From Ruminococcus bovis (lineage in GTDB: Bacteria; Bacillota; Clostridia; Oscillospirales; Acutalibacteraceae), in contig NZ_CP039381.1 of NCBI RefSeq assembly GCF_005601135.1, positions 1,795,941 to 1,859,940 on the forward strand: DNA of 64,000 nucleotides, given 5' to 3'. The notes under the pieces are model-generated. The model did not search any database. It was not told where the DNA came from and saw nothing but the letters and a program-made list of their open reading frames with translations. Positions 30,634 through 39,549 of this stretch are shown here, in pieces. Numbering within the stretch: the first letter of the stretch is position 1; the number at the start of each line of letters is the position of its first letter. The translations under genes were made by a program, and so were the position numbers.

Positions 30634-32212
30634 TCAAATTTTAACTTTGCACTCCTCTGGTGCATTCCAAGGCAGTAGAATATCAGCCGTTTCATTTTCC
30701 TTAATATTAGGGAACTTTTTGAAGATATAGGTCAGATATCTAAACGGATTCAGATTGTTCTCTTTGGCTGTTTCGATTATGCTGTACATAACAGCACTGC
30801 CAGTAGCTCCTGACTCAGTATTGGCAAACAGGAAATTCTTTCTGCCCATCACAAAGGCTTAATGCTTCTTTCGGCTCGGTTATTGTCAATTTCTAATCTG
30901 CCGTCCTCTAAATATCTTCTGAGATATTTCTCGTTATTCTTAAGATAGGTAAACGCACCACCAAGTTTGCTTTTAAATGCTATGCTTTGCTTTTCAGCCC
31001 AGCACAAACTTGCGTCAAGAATTGGCTTTGATTTTTCTTGTCGCACCTTTAGTATTTCTTCATAGCTTTTATCAGCTATTTCTTTTCTATTGCATATAGC
31101 TGATTGCAGTAATCTAAAGCAATTCCAGCTGTTGAGTTTGCTCGTTCGTCCTTGCTTATCATTTCTAATGCTTCAGCAAATTTTCTTCTGCAATGCGCCC
31201 AGCAACCAACAACTGTGAAGTTATCTCCAAGTTTGTGATATCCCTGATAACCATCTGCGTGTATGTAGCCATTAAAACCTTCAAGAAAGTTCTCCGCATT
31301 TTCAATCTTTCTGTTTGGTTTGTAATCATACAGTACGATATTCTTTTCAGAGCATCCACTCGTTCTGTACAGCCACATATATGCTTTCTTTGGAGTAGGC
31401 TTCTCTTTGGTTTTCAGTACCTGCAGTGTTGTTTCATCTGCATGGATTACTTCCTCTTTTATGAGAAGCTCTCTTAACTTCTCATATATTGGTTCTAACC
31501 ACAGCTGACTCGCTTTAAGTATCCAGTTAGACATTGTCTGTCTTGTTAATTCAACACCTTGCCTTTTCAGGTCTTGTTCTTGTCTATAGAGTGGTGAGTA
31601 TATCACAAACTTCTGTGTCATAATGTGAGCCACTGCTTCTGGTGAAGCAAAGCTGCCTTTGATTACTGGCTTTTCCTGTGGTGTTTTTACTATTGGGGTC
31701 TCAATACCGTTTTCTCACAATTCTTGCAGGCGTAGGTGTAATATACATCCTCCTGAATAATCACCTCAGCAGGTTTGATTTTTAATGTTTTCTTTACTTC
31801 CTTACCAATAACCTCAAGCTGTTCATTACAGTTAGGACATACCTTTTCTTCTTCGGGAAGAGTATGCTCTACAACAACTGTCTTGATGTTTTCTGGTAAT
31901 TTGTCAAGAGTAGCTTCTTTCTTTTCGGGTATGAGAAGCCACCTTAACCTCTTCCTTTGCTTCTACATCTGAGTAGAGCTCTGCTTCGTTATGAAGAAGA
32001 CTAAGCTGTTCGTAAATATATTCCGATTGTTCACTTTTTGAGCCATAGGTCTTTTTATTATTTATCTTAAGCTGCTCCATCAGCCACTTCACCTGTGTTT
32101 CAAGTTCTGAACAGTGCTCTTTTAATGATTTTAGTTCATTATATTCATCCAGTGAAATAGTAATTGTTTCACTGTTTTTATCCTTGATTATCATACCTAT
32201 ATTATACCACAA
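30634..32212 (-). pseudogene. tnpC: IS66 transposase TnpC, broken by several frameshifts
   Basis: The DDE transposase of IS66 is spread over at least five frames. The N-terminal part starts MIIKDKNSETITISLDEYNE (from 32194; an upstream in-frame ATG at 32212). A zinc-finger part VCPNCNEQLEVIGKEVKKTL, the catalytic part MAHIMTQKFVIYSPLYRQEQ...VIHADETTLQVL...YIHADGYQGYHKL (31076-31633) and a C-terminal NNRAERSIKPL segment follow. The break after TRKERSYS is shared with the second copy. It cannot make an active transposase as read. Confidence 0.88.
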
Positions 32213-32243
32213 AACAAGGCAAAAGTACAGTATTTAAGCCATT

Positions 32244-32600
32244 TTATGAGAACTTTATTCCACTTATTTTTTGTGTTGACTTAGGCTGGATTATATTAAG
32301 TCCCTCCATTAACCAACGATATTGCTGAGGTGTTATTGTGACACATTCTTCAGATTTTCGAGGCCATTGAAACTTACCTTTTTCAAGCCTTTTATACAGA
32401 AGCAGAAATCCGTCACCTTCCCAATACAAACCTTTAATTCTATCCGTTCTTCGTCCACAGAAGAGAAACAAAGCATTTGTACAAGACTCAAGCTTAAACT
32501 GCTTTTCTATTATTGTTGCAAGTCCGTCTATTCCTCTGCGTAGATCAGTATATCCACTTGCAAGGTATATCGGGCAATTACAATTAAAATCATTAAGCAT
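32244..32600 (-). CDS. tnpB: IS66 accessory protein TnpB
   Basis: Protein of 118 aa starting MLNDFNCNCPIYLASGYTDLRRGIDGLATI, the usual TnpB (Orf2) start, with FLFCGRRTDRIKGLYWEGDGFLLLYKRLE. Intact and identical in the second copy. The family is needed for IS66 transposition but its biochemical role is not settled. ATG 32600 is preferred because an upstream in-frame start would lie inside tnpA. Confidence 0.9.
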   Translation of the reverse strand: MLNDFNCNCPIYLASGYTDLRRGIDGLATIIEKQFKLESCTNALFLFCGRRTDRIKGLYWEGDGFLLLYKRLEKGKFQWPRKSEECVTITPQQYRWLMEGLNIIQPKSTQKISGIKFS

Positions 32601-32656
32601 TTTCATTGCCCTCAACACAGCTGTTATTGTAGCTTCGTCAGCACCATTATTGATTT

Positions 32657-32923
32657 CTACTGTGAAATCATTTCTTTGATAGAAATCATAGGTGAGTTAG
32701 CGTTTACTTCTGGTTCTACTGACACTTCTATGAATTGAGGTCTGTTTTTTTGAGTGTAGGCTTCGTATACCTTTTTCTGTCTGCTCCAAAATGTACTTAC
32801 AGGAATATTGTTATTTCTGCACCACTGCGCAACACTTAACCCACTGTTGTTGCATTTCTCTACTTGGTTTGCCCAAAGAGCCAGGTTCTGTTCTTTTCTT
32901 AATGTTCTGATACCTTTGTTCAT
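32657..32923 (-). pseudogene. tnpA: IS66 TnpA, 3' end frameshifted
   Basis: The first ~85 residues are a normal TnpA with a helix-turn-helix (LALWANQVEKCNNSGLSVAQWCRNNNI). The frame stops at SIKEMISQ, while the expected ending (FTVEINNGADEATITAVLRAMK) continues in another frame up to tnpB. The same break is present in the second copy. Confidence 0.75.
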
Positions 32924-33045
32924 ACGAAACTCTCCAATCGTTTTTTGTTGTAGTCTATTGTAGATGTTCGTCTACAACTTATTTACTTGGATATTTTCGC
33001 ATGTTTTCAAATCCGCTTCAAGACGCTGGCTTATTTGACGGTTAC

Positions 33046-33053
33046 GTTATTAT
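33046..33053 (+). repeat. Target-site duplication, right of IS66 copy 1
   Basis: GTTATTAT, identical to 30561-30568. Confidence 0.93.
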
Positions 33054-34249
33054 TTCTATGTATGAAGTTTTCTGATGAAGAATTGTTTTCTTTATTACCT
33101 AGATTAAAAGAATTTTTAAATAATCAAAAGTATCCACAATTATTAGTTAATAAGCTAGTGGAATATCGAGAATCTATATTAAAAATTACAGCAAATAGTA
33201 TAATTATACAAAAAGGTATATATGAATTAACAATCTTATTAATTGAAGTTTGCATCTCAAATAAACTTGCAGATGAAGCACAGAAAAACCTTAATACTAT
33301 TTTTGATGCCGATAATAACTATCATTTGGCATTGCAAGGGTTAATCTATTCCTTGAGTGAATCATTTGAAACTGAAGTTAAGTTACAGTCATTAATTGAA
33401 AATGCACCAACCAATAGCAGACTGAAACTTATTCTCGAATTAGCACTAATGAATTATTGTATGAAAATGCACAGTTCTAATATATCTGGAAAACTAGGTA
33501 TAGAAATTTTAAATAATCCTTTTTATATGAAATTCAAGGAGTATGCATATGTACTTAGAAATTATGCTGAATTATGTGATGATAATGAAACAGCAATAGA
33601 ATATTATATGAAAGCATTAAAAATATTTAAAACTCAAAAAATGAACCTAAATGTTTCGTCCGTATATATGTCTTTAGCAATGATTTATGCTTATAAAGGA
33701 AATCTATTAGAAGCAAAAAAATCACTAAAAAGTGCTCTATCATTGGATCAAAGTAGTACTACAATATGCTATTATTTGAATAACATTGCTGTAATTGACA
33801 TTTTGGGTAATAAATACGATCAAAAAACTGAAAAAGCTTTACTTGATTCATCTTTATTATCAGTTACAGTATATGAAACTGTACTCATATACTGTAACTT
33901 ATTAATTTATTATTGCCTGACAGATAAGTATGATACAGCATCTTTTTATGTTAAAAAAATAGAAGATTTATATTCAAACTTTCAATATGAGGAGTTTCTA
34001 CATATTGTTTATCAAGATTTATTTTTTTATTATTCAAGAATAAAAAATATTGAAATGACAAATTTTTATTACAAAAAAATCATAGCAATAATAAATAATC
34101 CTAACACAAAAGAATTTACAAGAAGCCTTGCAGAAGGTATAAATGGGTTATGTGATAGTAATTCTTTTTATTCAAAATTTCCATTTAGAGTTGATTTCTT
34201 AGGTTATTGGGAGTTCACAATTGATAGTGAGTTAGGCCATTGTTTATAA
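33054..34249 (+). pseudogene. STAND ATPase gene, 3' part: TPR-like sensor region
   Basis: The continuation of the gene cut by IS66, in the frame of FLCMKFSDEELFSLLPRLKEFL. It gives about 398 helical residues with TPR-like units, for example YAEL...NETAIEYYMKALKIFK, SVYMSLAMIYAYKGNLLEAKKSLKSALSL and TASFYVKKIEDLY. In STAND proteins such C-terminal repeats sense a ligand or partner. No separate effector domain (nuclease, TIR, protease) is recognised. Its last 35 bases overlap the convergent ATP-grasp gene. As read, it has no start of its own and is part of a disrupted gene. Confidence 0.8.
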
Positions 34250-35207
34250 GAAATTCAAACATTTCTGATAAAGAATATCCTTGTTTTTGGAACGCATAAT
34301 AGAATGCACAATCGTCACCTAAATAACAATCAGGGGATAATTCTATTAAATGAAATTCGCCCTTATGAAATCTTCCGTCCACCCTCATAAATTCTATTTT
34401 ATGAAAAGATTTGAATAAGCAATGAAGTTTTTCTTTAGTATTTTCATCAATATAGCTACTTAATTTAAATCCTATACTTGAGTCATCAATTTTTTTGGTT
34501 TCAAATCCCCAAATTTCTTTATCGAAAAGTTCTTTATTTGCCATTGTCAATTGTACTTCTTGACTAAAGACAACTTGATTTTTATTACCAACTATAATTA
34601 ACTCAACTTCTTGTCCGTCTAGATATTCCTCTACCAATATAGGCATTTTGTGATAGTAAAATAATTCTTCGCAAAGTGTAATAGCTTTATCGTAATCAAC
34701 ACAAACATTATTATTAGATATTCCGGTAGAGCCACCTCCGAAATTTGGCTTTATGACAAGGGGAAGTTTTAAAGATCTTATAGATTTAATAACATAATCT
34801 TTGTTATCTAAATTCCTTACTAAAAAACAAGGTGCAGATTTTATTCCAAACTGTTTTGCAAATAATTTAGATGTGTATTTATCGTTGCAAATCATATGTG
34901 TATAATCATCTGCTCCGATATATCGCATATTCATTCCTTCGCATATACCGGGAACTATGCTTTTTGAATCAGGGGTATTTTTACCATATTTCATTGGGAA
35001 TATCAAATTACTTTTATGCTGTTTAATATTATCAACAAAATCTTCAATTTCCGTATACATTTCAAATTCTTTGCAACAGTTTTTGATTGCATCCGAAATT
35101 TTTTGAGTGGATATGCAACTGTTTCCTTCCAAATTACGGTCAGAAATAGAAGCCTTACTTATTTTTGTGTTACTATCTGTTACTAATACAATTTTTTCAT
35201 TAATCAT
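34215..35207 (-). CDS. ATP-grasp ligase related to D-Ala-D-Ala ligase
   Basis: Protein of 330 aa. The C-terminal two-thirds is an ATP-grasp fold of the D-Ala-D-Ala ligase type: IGADDYTHMICNDKYTSKLFAKQFGI, LPLVIKPNFGGGSTGISNNN (ATP loop), ILVEEYLDGQEVELIIVG and a metal-site region RVDGRFHKGEFHLIELSPD. The usual EINTxPG of true Ddl enzymes is replaced by ELSPD and the N-terminal domain is atypical, so the substrate is probably another amino acid or peptide. The ribosome binding site is AAGGAAG. It is encoded in an accessory island and converges on the STAND gene with a 35-base overlap. Confidence 0.82.
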   Translation of the reverse strand: MINEKIVLVTDSNTKISKASISDRNLEGNSCISTQKISDAIKNCCKEFEMYTEIEDFVDNIKQHKSNLIFPMKYGKNTPDSKSIVPGICEGMNMRYIGADDYTHMICNDKYTSKLFAKQFGIKSAPCFLVRNLDNKDYVIKSIRSLKLPLVIKPNFGGGSTGISNNNVCVDYDKAITLCEELFYYHKMPILVEEYLDGQEVELIIVGNKNQVVFSQEVQLTMANKELFDKEIWGFETKKIDDSSIGFKLSSYIDENTKEKLHCLFKSFHKIEFMRVDGRFHKGEFHLIELSPDCYLGDDCAFYYAFQKQGYSLSEMFEFLINNGLTHYQL

Positions 35208-35339
35208 TTTTAACTTCCTTTCCCATAGATAATTTAAAGTTATCCTTTATTTGTCGAAGTTGTGTGTAGGAGAGGAAAAATAATTGTATTAAAATTTAAT
35301 GATAAATATGCTTTAATTTAAGAAAAGGGGTAAGTATTT

Positions 35340-36626
35340 ATGTTTTTTTTCTTTTTTGAAAACAATCTGATTGAAAATACAATTATTAAAAAAGCTTTTG
35401 AAATAGTATGTATAAACAAGTTAAGACAGGATTACTATTGTGATATGTCTGAGTATATATTTGCAAGAATAAATAAAAATGAGATTTATTCTTCTTTGTC
35501 TGCAATGAAATCACCTTTTGCTTATCTTTATAAAAATTCATATCCACAAAGAGATAAGGCAAACGAATATTGGTACTCTTTTAGTAAAAATAATTTAGTT
35601 TGTTATAATGAGAAAATGGAAATGAGTGCTATTGAAGCAAAGGCAATAGTTTATTGGATTTATAGAATTTATAATAATGCAGAACAGCGAAGAGTAGCTA
35701 CAAAAGAAATGTTAAGTGAACTTAGCTTTTCTTTTGAATTGGATGAATTGTCATTTGCTCAGGCTATTATATACATAAAATCTAAAGTAGAGATTAATTT
35801 AATAACTTCTTTTGATAAAGCAAATAAAATATTACAATCAATCGGAAAAACCGGAAACAGTATATATTACAGAGGTCACTCTAATGTGAATTATGTTTTG
35901 CTTCCTTCGGTAATGCGTTTAAATAGTTGGTATGAGCATGAATGTGACCTATACAATGAGACTGTAATAGAGTGTCCTGATTCATTTAAAAACTCCTCTA
36001 CCCATCTTGACTATTTAGTTGAAATGCAACACTATGGATTACCTACAAGACTTTTAGATATTACAAGAAATCCTTTAGTAGCACTTTATTTTGCATGTTG
36101 TGATAATTTTAATAGTCAAGGTGAATTAGTTGTTTTTGATGTGAAAACTGATGAAATTAAGTATCCAAAAAGCGATACGGTTTCAATATTAGCTAGTTTA
36201 CCACTATTAGATTCTAATATGAAGAAGAAATTGCTTACATGGGCGAAGGATAAGACTCTTAGTACAAGTGATTTTAATTGTAAAGCAATTAGACTTCTTC
36301 ATGAAGTAAAATTAGAAAAACCTGCCTTTAGAGATGAGATAGTTAAAGAGGATATTTTAAACTGTTTTTTTGTTCTTGCTGAGAAAAAGAATGATAGAAT
36401 TATTAAGCAGGATGGTGCTTTTATAATTTGTGGGTTATTTGATATAACAAATAATGTAATTAATAAGTATAGGTATAGAGAGGGTAAAAAAATTCAAATT
36501 TATATAATAGAAAAACAAGCTAAAAAGGGCATTTTAAAACAGCTGGACAAGTTTTCAATTAACAGAGGTCAGCTCTTTCCTGAAATTGCAGATGTGACAG
36601 GACATGTAAAAGAAAAATATAAATAG
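35340..36626 (+). CDS. FRG domain-containing protein
   Basis: Protein of 428 aa. Residues 176-193 (YYRGHSNVNYVLLPSVMR) and 229-253 (MQHYGLPTRLLDITRNPLVALYFAC) are the two hallmarks of the FRG domain, named for its conserved Phe/Tyr-Arg-Gly. The first ~150 residues are unassigned and there is no signal peptide or membrane segment. The biochemical role of FRG domains is not established, though they occur often in phage-defence islands. The gene ends 79 bases before the OLD-family nuclease on the same strand, so the two may be co-transcribed. Likely start 35340, with AAGGGG about 10 bases upstream. Confidence 0.88.
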   Translation: MFFFFFENNLIENTIIKKAFEIVCINKLRQDYYCDMSEYIFARINKNEIYSSLSAMKSPFAYLYKNSYPQRDKANEYWYSFSKNNLVCYNEKMEMSAIEAKAIVYWIYRIYNNAEQRRVATKEMLSELSFSFELDELSFAQAIIYIKSKVEINLITSFDKANKILQSIGKTGNSIYYRGHSNVNYVLLPSVMRLNSWYEHECDLYNETVIECPDSFKNSSTHLDYLVEMQHYGLPTRLLDITRNPLVALYFACCDNFNSQGELVVFDVKTDEIKYPKSDTVSILASLPLLDSNMKKKLLTWAKDKTLSTSDFNCKAIRLLHEVKLEKPAFRDEIVKEDILNCFFVLAEKKNDRIIKQDGAFIICGLFDITNNVINKYRYREGKKIQIYIIEKQAKKGILKQLDKFSINRGQLFPEIADVTGHVKEKYK

Positions 36627-36705
36627 TTTATCTTATATTTATTAACATCTATTATGCAAAAATTAATTATATATTTCATTGTTTTTTAAGAAAGAAGGAG
36701 TAGTA

Positions 36706-38481
36706 ATGTATTTGCGTTCACTGAGAATTCAAGGCTTTAGAAAACATTACGATACTACAATTGTTTTTTCTGATTCTACATTCTTAATTGGTGAAAATAA
36801 TGTTGGGAAAAGTAGTATTTTGTATGCCCTTGACTATTTGTTGAATGGTAAAAAAGTAAATCAGAATGAATATTTTTCATGTATCACTACAGAGGGAGAG
36901 AATAAACGAATTGCTGATGATATTATTTTGACAGCAGAATTCTGTGATTTACCTACTGAAGCTAGGTTATGGAGAGGCTTTAAAGGCAGAGTAATACCAT
37001 CTATTAACAAGGTTGCCGGTGAAACCGGGTTGAGTTTTATATACAGAAAAACTTTTAGTATTGGTGCATCTTCAGCAAAAATTGAAACCAAAGAATTTAA
37101 AAAAGAAATTAAACCTAATTATAGAGATTGTAAGACTGTACAAGATTATTTGGATAATGGTTTAGATGAAGGTAATTTATCAGATGAAATAAACCAATTA
37201 GATAGGGATAAGAAGTTGACGAACAAGCAAAAAAGAATGTTTGATTCAGTAGATGAAATATTTGATTTTGATGAAACTGAAGAAGTATGGGTAGAAAATC
37301 CCGGTGGTATTCCTCAGAATGTATTGAGTAAATTGCCTAAGTACTTACTCATACCGGCACAGGATAGAGAAGATGAAATAACAGGATCATCAGGTACACT
37401 TCAAAAGACCTTAAATGAATTATTTTCTGAAATAAGAGAATCTTCAGAAAATTACAAAAAGGCTCAAGAATATTTGGATAAATTAAGCCAAGAATTAAAT
37501 CCTGAAGATACTAGTACTGAAATTTCTAAAATGATTGTGGAACTTAATAACATTGTATCGGAAATATTTCCTGGTACGGGAATTACAACATTAGCTAATT
37601 TAAGTGATGCTGATAGTGTAATAAAGCCAACATTCCGTATAGAAATGAATAGCAATATTACAACACCTGCCAATTTACAGGGAACCGGACTTATTAGATC
37701 CACAGTGTTTGCTTTATTAAGGTATAAAAGTTTAAGGGATAATCGAAAAAATAATTCTGAAACAAGACCTTTGATTATCGGATTTGAAGAACCGGAAATT
37801 TATTTGCATCCGAATGCTATTAGTAAAATGAGAGATACGATATATAACTTGGCAGAGAATGCAGATAATCAAATTGTTTGTACAACCCATTCTCCGTATA
37901 TGATTGATATTAGCAAAAAACCATCTCAAGTACTTAACAGTTTATGGACTACTATAAGGGATGATATATCAGAAGACGGAAAAGCTGAATTGGTTGAATC
38001 TATGCCTTTTAATGTTACAGATGAGTTTATAAAACTACAAGGAGATTCAAAAAATTATATTAAAATGATTTTAAAAATTGATGAATCAATTGCTAGATGT
38101 TTTTTTGTTAAAAAAGTCTTGATTGTGGAAGGTGACACTGAACAAGTTGTTTTGACTGAGACCATAAACAGAATGCCACACTCTCTAAAAAATCAAATAT
38201 TTTCTGATTGGCATATAGTAAGGGCTCGTGGAAAAGCTGCAATTATTCCATTAGTTAAATATTTAAAAGCTATGACTATAGATGTCTATGTTATACATGA
38301 TGGTGACTTTGGAGTGAATGGCGCAGAGTGTTTTAATAAACCAATAAGAGAAGCCTTAAGTGATGATAGTAAATTAGTTGTGTTAGAAAATTGTATTGAG
38401 GATGTTTTAGGATATAATGCTCCAAAAACTGATAAGCCATTTGTAGCATATAAGCATATACAAGATAATTGGACTGACTAG
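36706..38481 (+). CDS. OLD-family ATPase/TOPRIM endonuclease (C-terminus cut by TAG)
   Basis: Protein of 591 aa. ABC-type ATPase part: MYLRSLRIQGFRKHYD, Walker A GENNVGKS (29-36), Walker B in GFEEPEIYLHP (about 358-368) and the H-loop THSPYMID (about 394-401). TOPRIM part: LIVEGDTEQVV (about 473-483) with the catalytic Glu, and VIHDGD (about 529-534). OLD proteins are ATP-regulated nucleases; GajA of the Gabija system is a relative, but no UvrD-like partner is present here. AAGGAG lies 6 bases before ATG 36706. The frame continues beyond the TAG at 38479-38481 for 32 sensible codons (NSIPELWRKSVQKIFTES...) to TAA at 38578, so the protein is probably truncated by a nonsense change. Confidence 0.9.
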   Translation: MYLRSLRIQGFRKHYDTTIVFSDSTFLIGENNVGKSSILYALDYLLNGKKVNQNEYFSCITTEGENKRIADDIILTAEFCDLPTEARLWRGFKGRVIPSINKVAGETGLSFIYRKTFSIGASSAKIETKEFKKEIKPNYRDCKTVQDYLDNGLDEGNLSDEINQLDRDKKLTNKQKRMFDSVDEIFDFDETEEVWVENPGGIPQNVLSKLPKYLLIPAQDREDEITGSSGTLQKTLNELFSEIRESSENYKKAQEYLDKLSQELNPEDTSTEISKMIVELNNIVSEIFPGTGITTLANLSDADSVIKPTFRIEMNSNITTPANLQGTGLIRSTVFALLRYKSLRDNRKNNSETRPLIIGFEEPEIYLHPNAISKMRDTIYNLAENADNQIVCTTHSPYMIDISKKPSQVLNSLWTTIRDDISEDGKAELVESMPFNVTDEFIKLQGDSKNYIKMILKIDESIARCFFVKKVLIVEGDTEQVVLTETINRMPHSLKNQIFSDWHIVRARGKAAIIPLVKYLKAMTIDVYVIHDGDFGVNGAECFNKPIREALSDDSKLVVLENCIEDVLGYNAPKTDKPFVAYKHIQDNWTD

Positions 38482-38690
38482 AACAGTATACCAGAATTAT
38501 GGAGAAAGTCTGTTCAAAAAATTTTTACTGAAAGTAGAACAATAGTGCATAAGACTATTGTAAGTAACACTATAAATTAATATTAAACAAACTAAAACGG
38601 CCGGTACTTATGTACCGGCCGTTTTTACTTTAGGGTTATTTGATTTTACAATTGATATTTTATAATACCTTTTATAATACTATAATGTTT
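38482..38690. other. 3' flank of the OLD gene with terminator
   Basis: Holds the 32-codon tail of the OLD reading frame (to 38580), followed by a terminator: stem ACGGCCGGTAC/GTACCGGCCGT at about 38597-38623, then TTTTACTTT. No other gene is seen. Confidence 0.7.
38597..38632 (+). terminator. Terminator of the FRG/OLD gene pair
   Basis: Long GC-rich stem AACGGCCGGTAC with GTACCGGCCGTT around a short loop, followed by TTTACTTT. Strong for such an AT-rich island. Confidence 0.88.
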
Positions 38691-38698
38691 GATTTTTT
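38691..38698 (+). repeat. Target-site duplication, left of IS66 copy 2
   Basis: The 8-bp GATTTTTT is repeated exactly at 41173-41180. It differs from the duplication of copy 1. Confidence 0.9.
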
Positions 38699-38820
38699 GT
38701 AACCGTCAAATAAGCCAGCGTCTTGAAGCGGATTTGAAAACATGCGAAAATATCCAAGTAAATAAGTTGTAGACGAACATCTACAATAGACTACAACAAA
38801 AAACGATTGGAGAGTTTCGT

Positions 38821-39151
38821 ATGAACAAAGGTATCAGAACATTAAGAAAAGAACAGAACCTGGCTCTTTGGGCAAACCAAGTAGAGAAATGCAACAACAG
38901 TGGGTTAAGTGTTGCGCAGTGGTGCAGAAATAACAATATTCCTGTAAGTACATTTTGGAGCAGACAGAAAAAGGTATACGAAGCCTACACTCAAAAAACA
39001 GACCTCAATTCATAGAAGTGTCAGTAGAACCAGAAGTAAACGCTAACTCACCTATGATTTCTATCAAAGAAATGATTTCACAGTAGAAATCAATAATGGT
39101 GCTGACGAAGCTACAATAACAGCTGTGTTGAGGGCAATGAAAAATGCTTAA
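38821..39151 (+). pseudogene. tnpA: IS66 TnpA, frameshifted
   Basis: It begins like copy 1 (MNKGIRTLRKEQNLALW...) but stops at QKTDLNS (39015), because the A-tract near 38993 has six A's where copy 1 has seven. The rest of tnpA is still recognisable up to the TAATG junction with tnpB, after the second frameshift shared with copy 1. Confidence 0.8.
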
Positions 39152-39500
39152 TGATTTTAATTGTAATTGCCCGATATACCTTGCAAGTGGATATACTGAT
39201 CTACGCAGAGGAATAGACGGACTTGCAACAATAATAGAAAAGCAGTTTAAGCTTGAGTCTTGTACAAATGCTTTGTTTCTCTTCTGTGGACGAAGAACGG
39301 ATAGAATTAAAGGTTTGTATTGGGAAGGTGACGGATTTCTGCTTCTGTATAAAAGGCTTGAAAAAGGTAAGTTTCAATGGCCTCGAAAATCTGAAGAATG
39401 TGTCACAATAACACCTCAGCAATATCGTTGGTTAATGGAGGGACTTAATATAATCCAGCCTAAGTCAACACAAAAAATAAGTGGAATAAAGTTCTCATAA
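39144..39500 (+). CDS. tnpB: IS66 accessory protein TnpB
   Basis: Protein of 118 aa, identical to the copy 1 product (MLNDFNCNCPIYLASGYTDL...), ending at SGIKFS. The start overlaps the tnpA stop region. See copy 1 for the family. Confidence 0.9.
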   Translation: MLNDFNCNCPIYLASGYTDLRRGIDGLATIIEKQFKLESCTNALFLFCGRRTDRIKGLYWEGDGFLLLYKRLEKGKFQWPRKSEECVTITPQQYRWLMEGLNIIQPKSTQKISGIKFS

Positions 39501-39549
39501 AATGGCTTAAATACTGTACTTTTGCCTTGTTTTGTGGTATAATATAGGT

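Larger units (their letters stand above)
30569..33045 (-). mobile_element. IS66 family insertion sequence, copy 1 (defective)
   Basis: A 2,477-base element bounded by the 13-bp inverted repeat GTAACCGTCAAAT and flanked by an 8-bp target duplication. On the minus strand it carries tnpA, tnpB and a tnpC broken into several frames. It is nearly identical to the inverted copy at 38699-41172. It interrupts the STAND ATPase gene. Confidence 0.95.

Noticed and set aside
34215..35207. Housekeeping D-Ala-D-Ala ligase
   Set aside because: The N-terminal domain and substrate-end motif are atypical and the gene sits in an accessory island away from cell-wall genes.
38479..38481. TAG read as pyrrolysine or programmed readthrough in the OLD gene
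   Set aside because: No pyl genes or stimulatory structure are visible; a simple nonsense change is more economical.
36706..38481. Calling the OLD nuclease GajA of a Gabija system
   Set aside because: No UvrD-like helicase (GajB) lies on either side; the partner is an FRG-domain protein.
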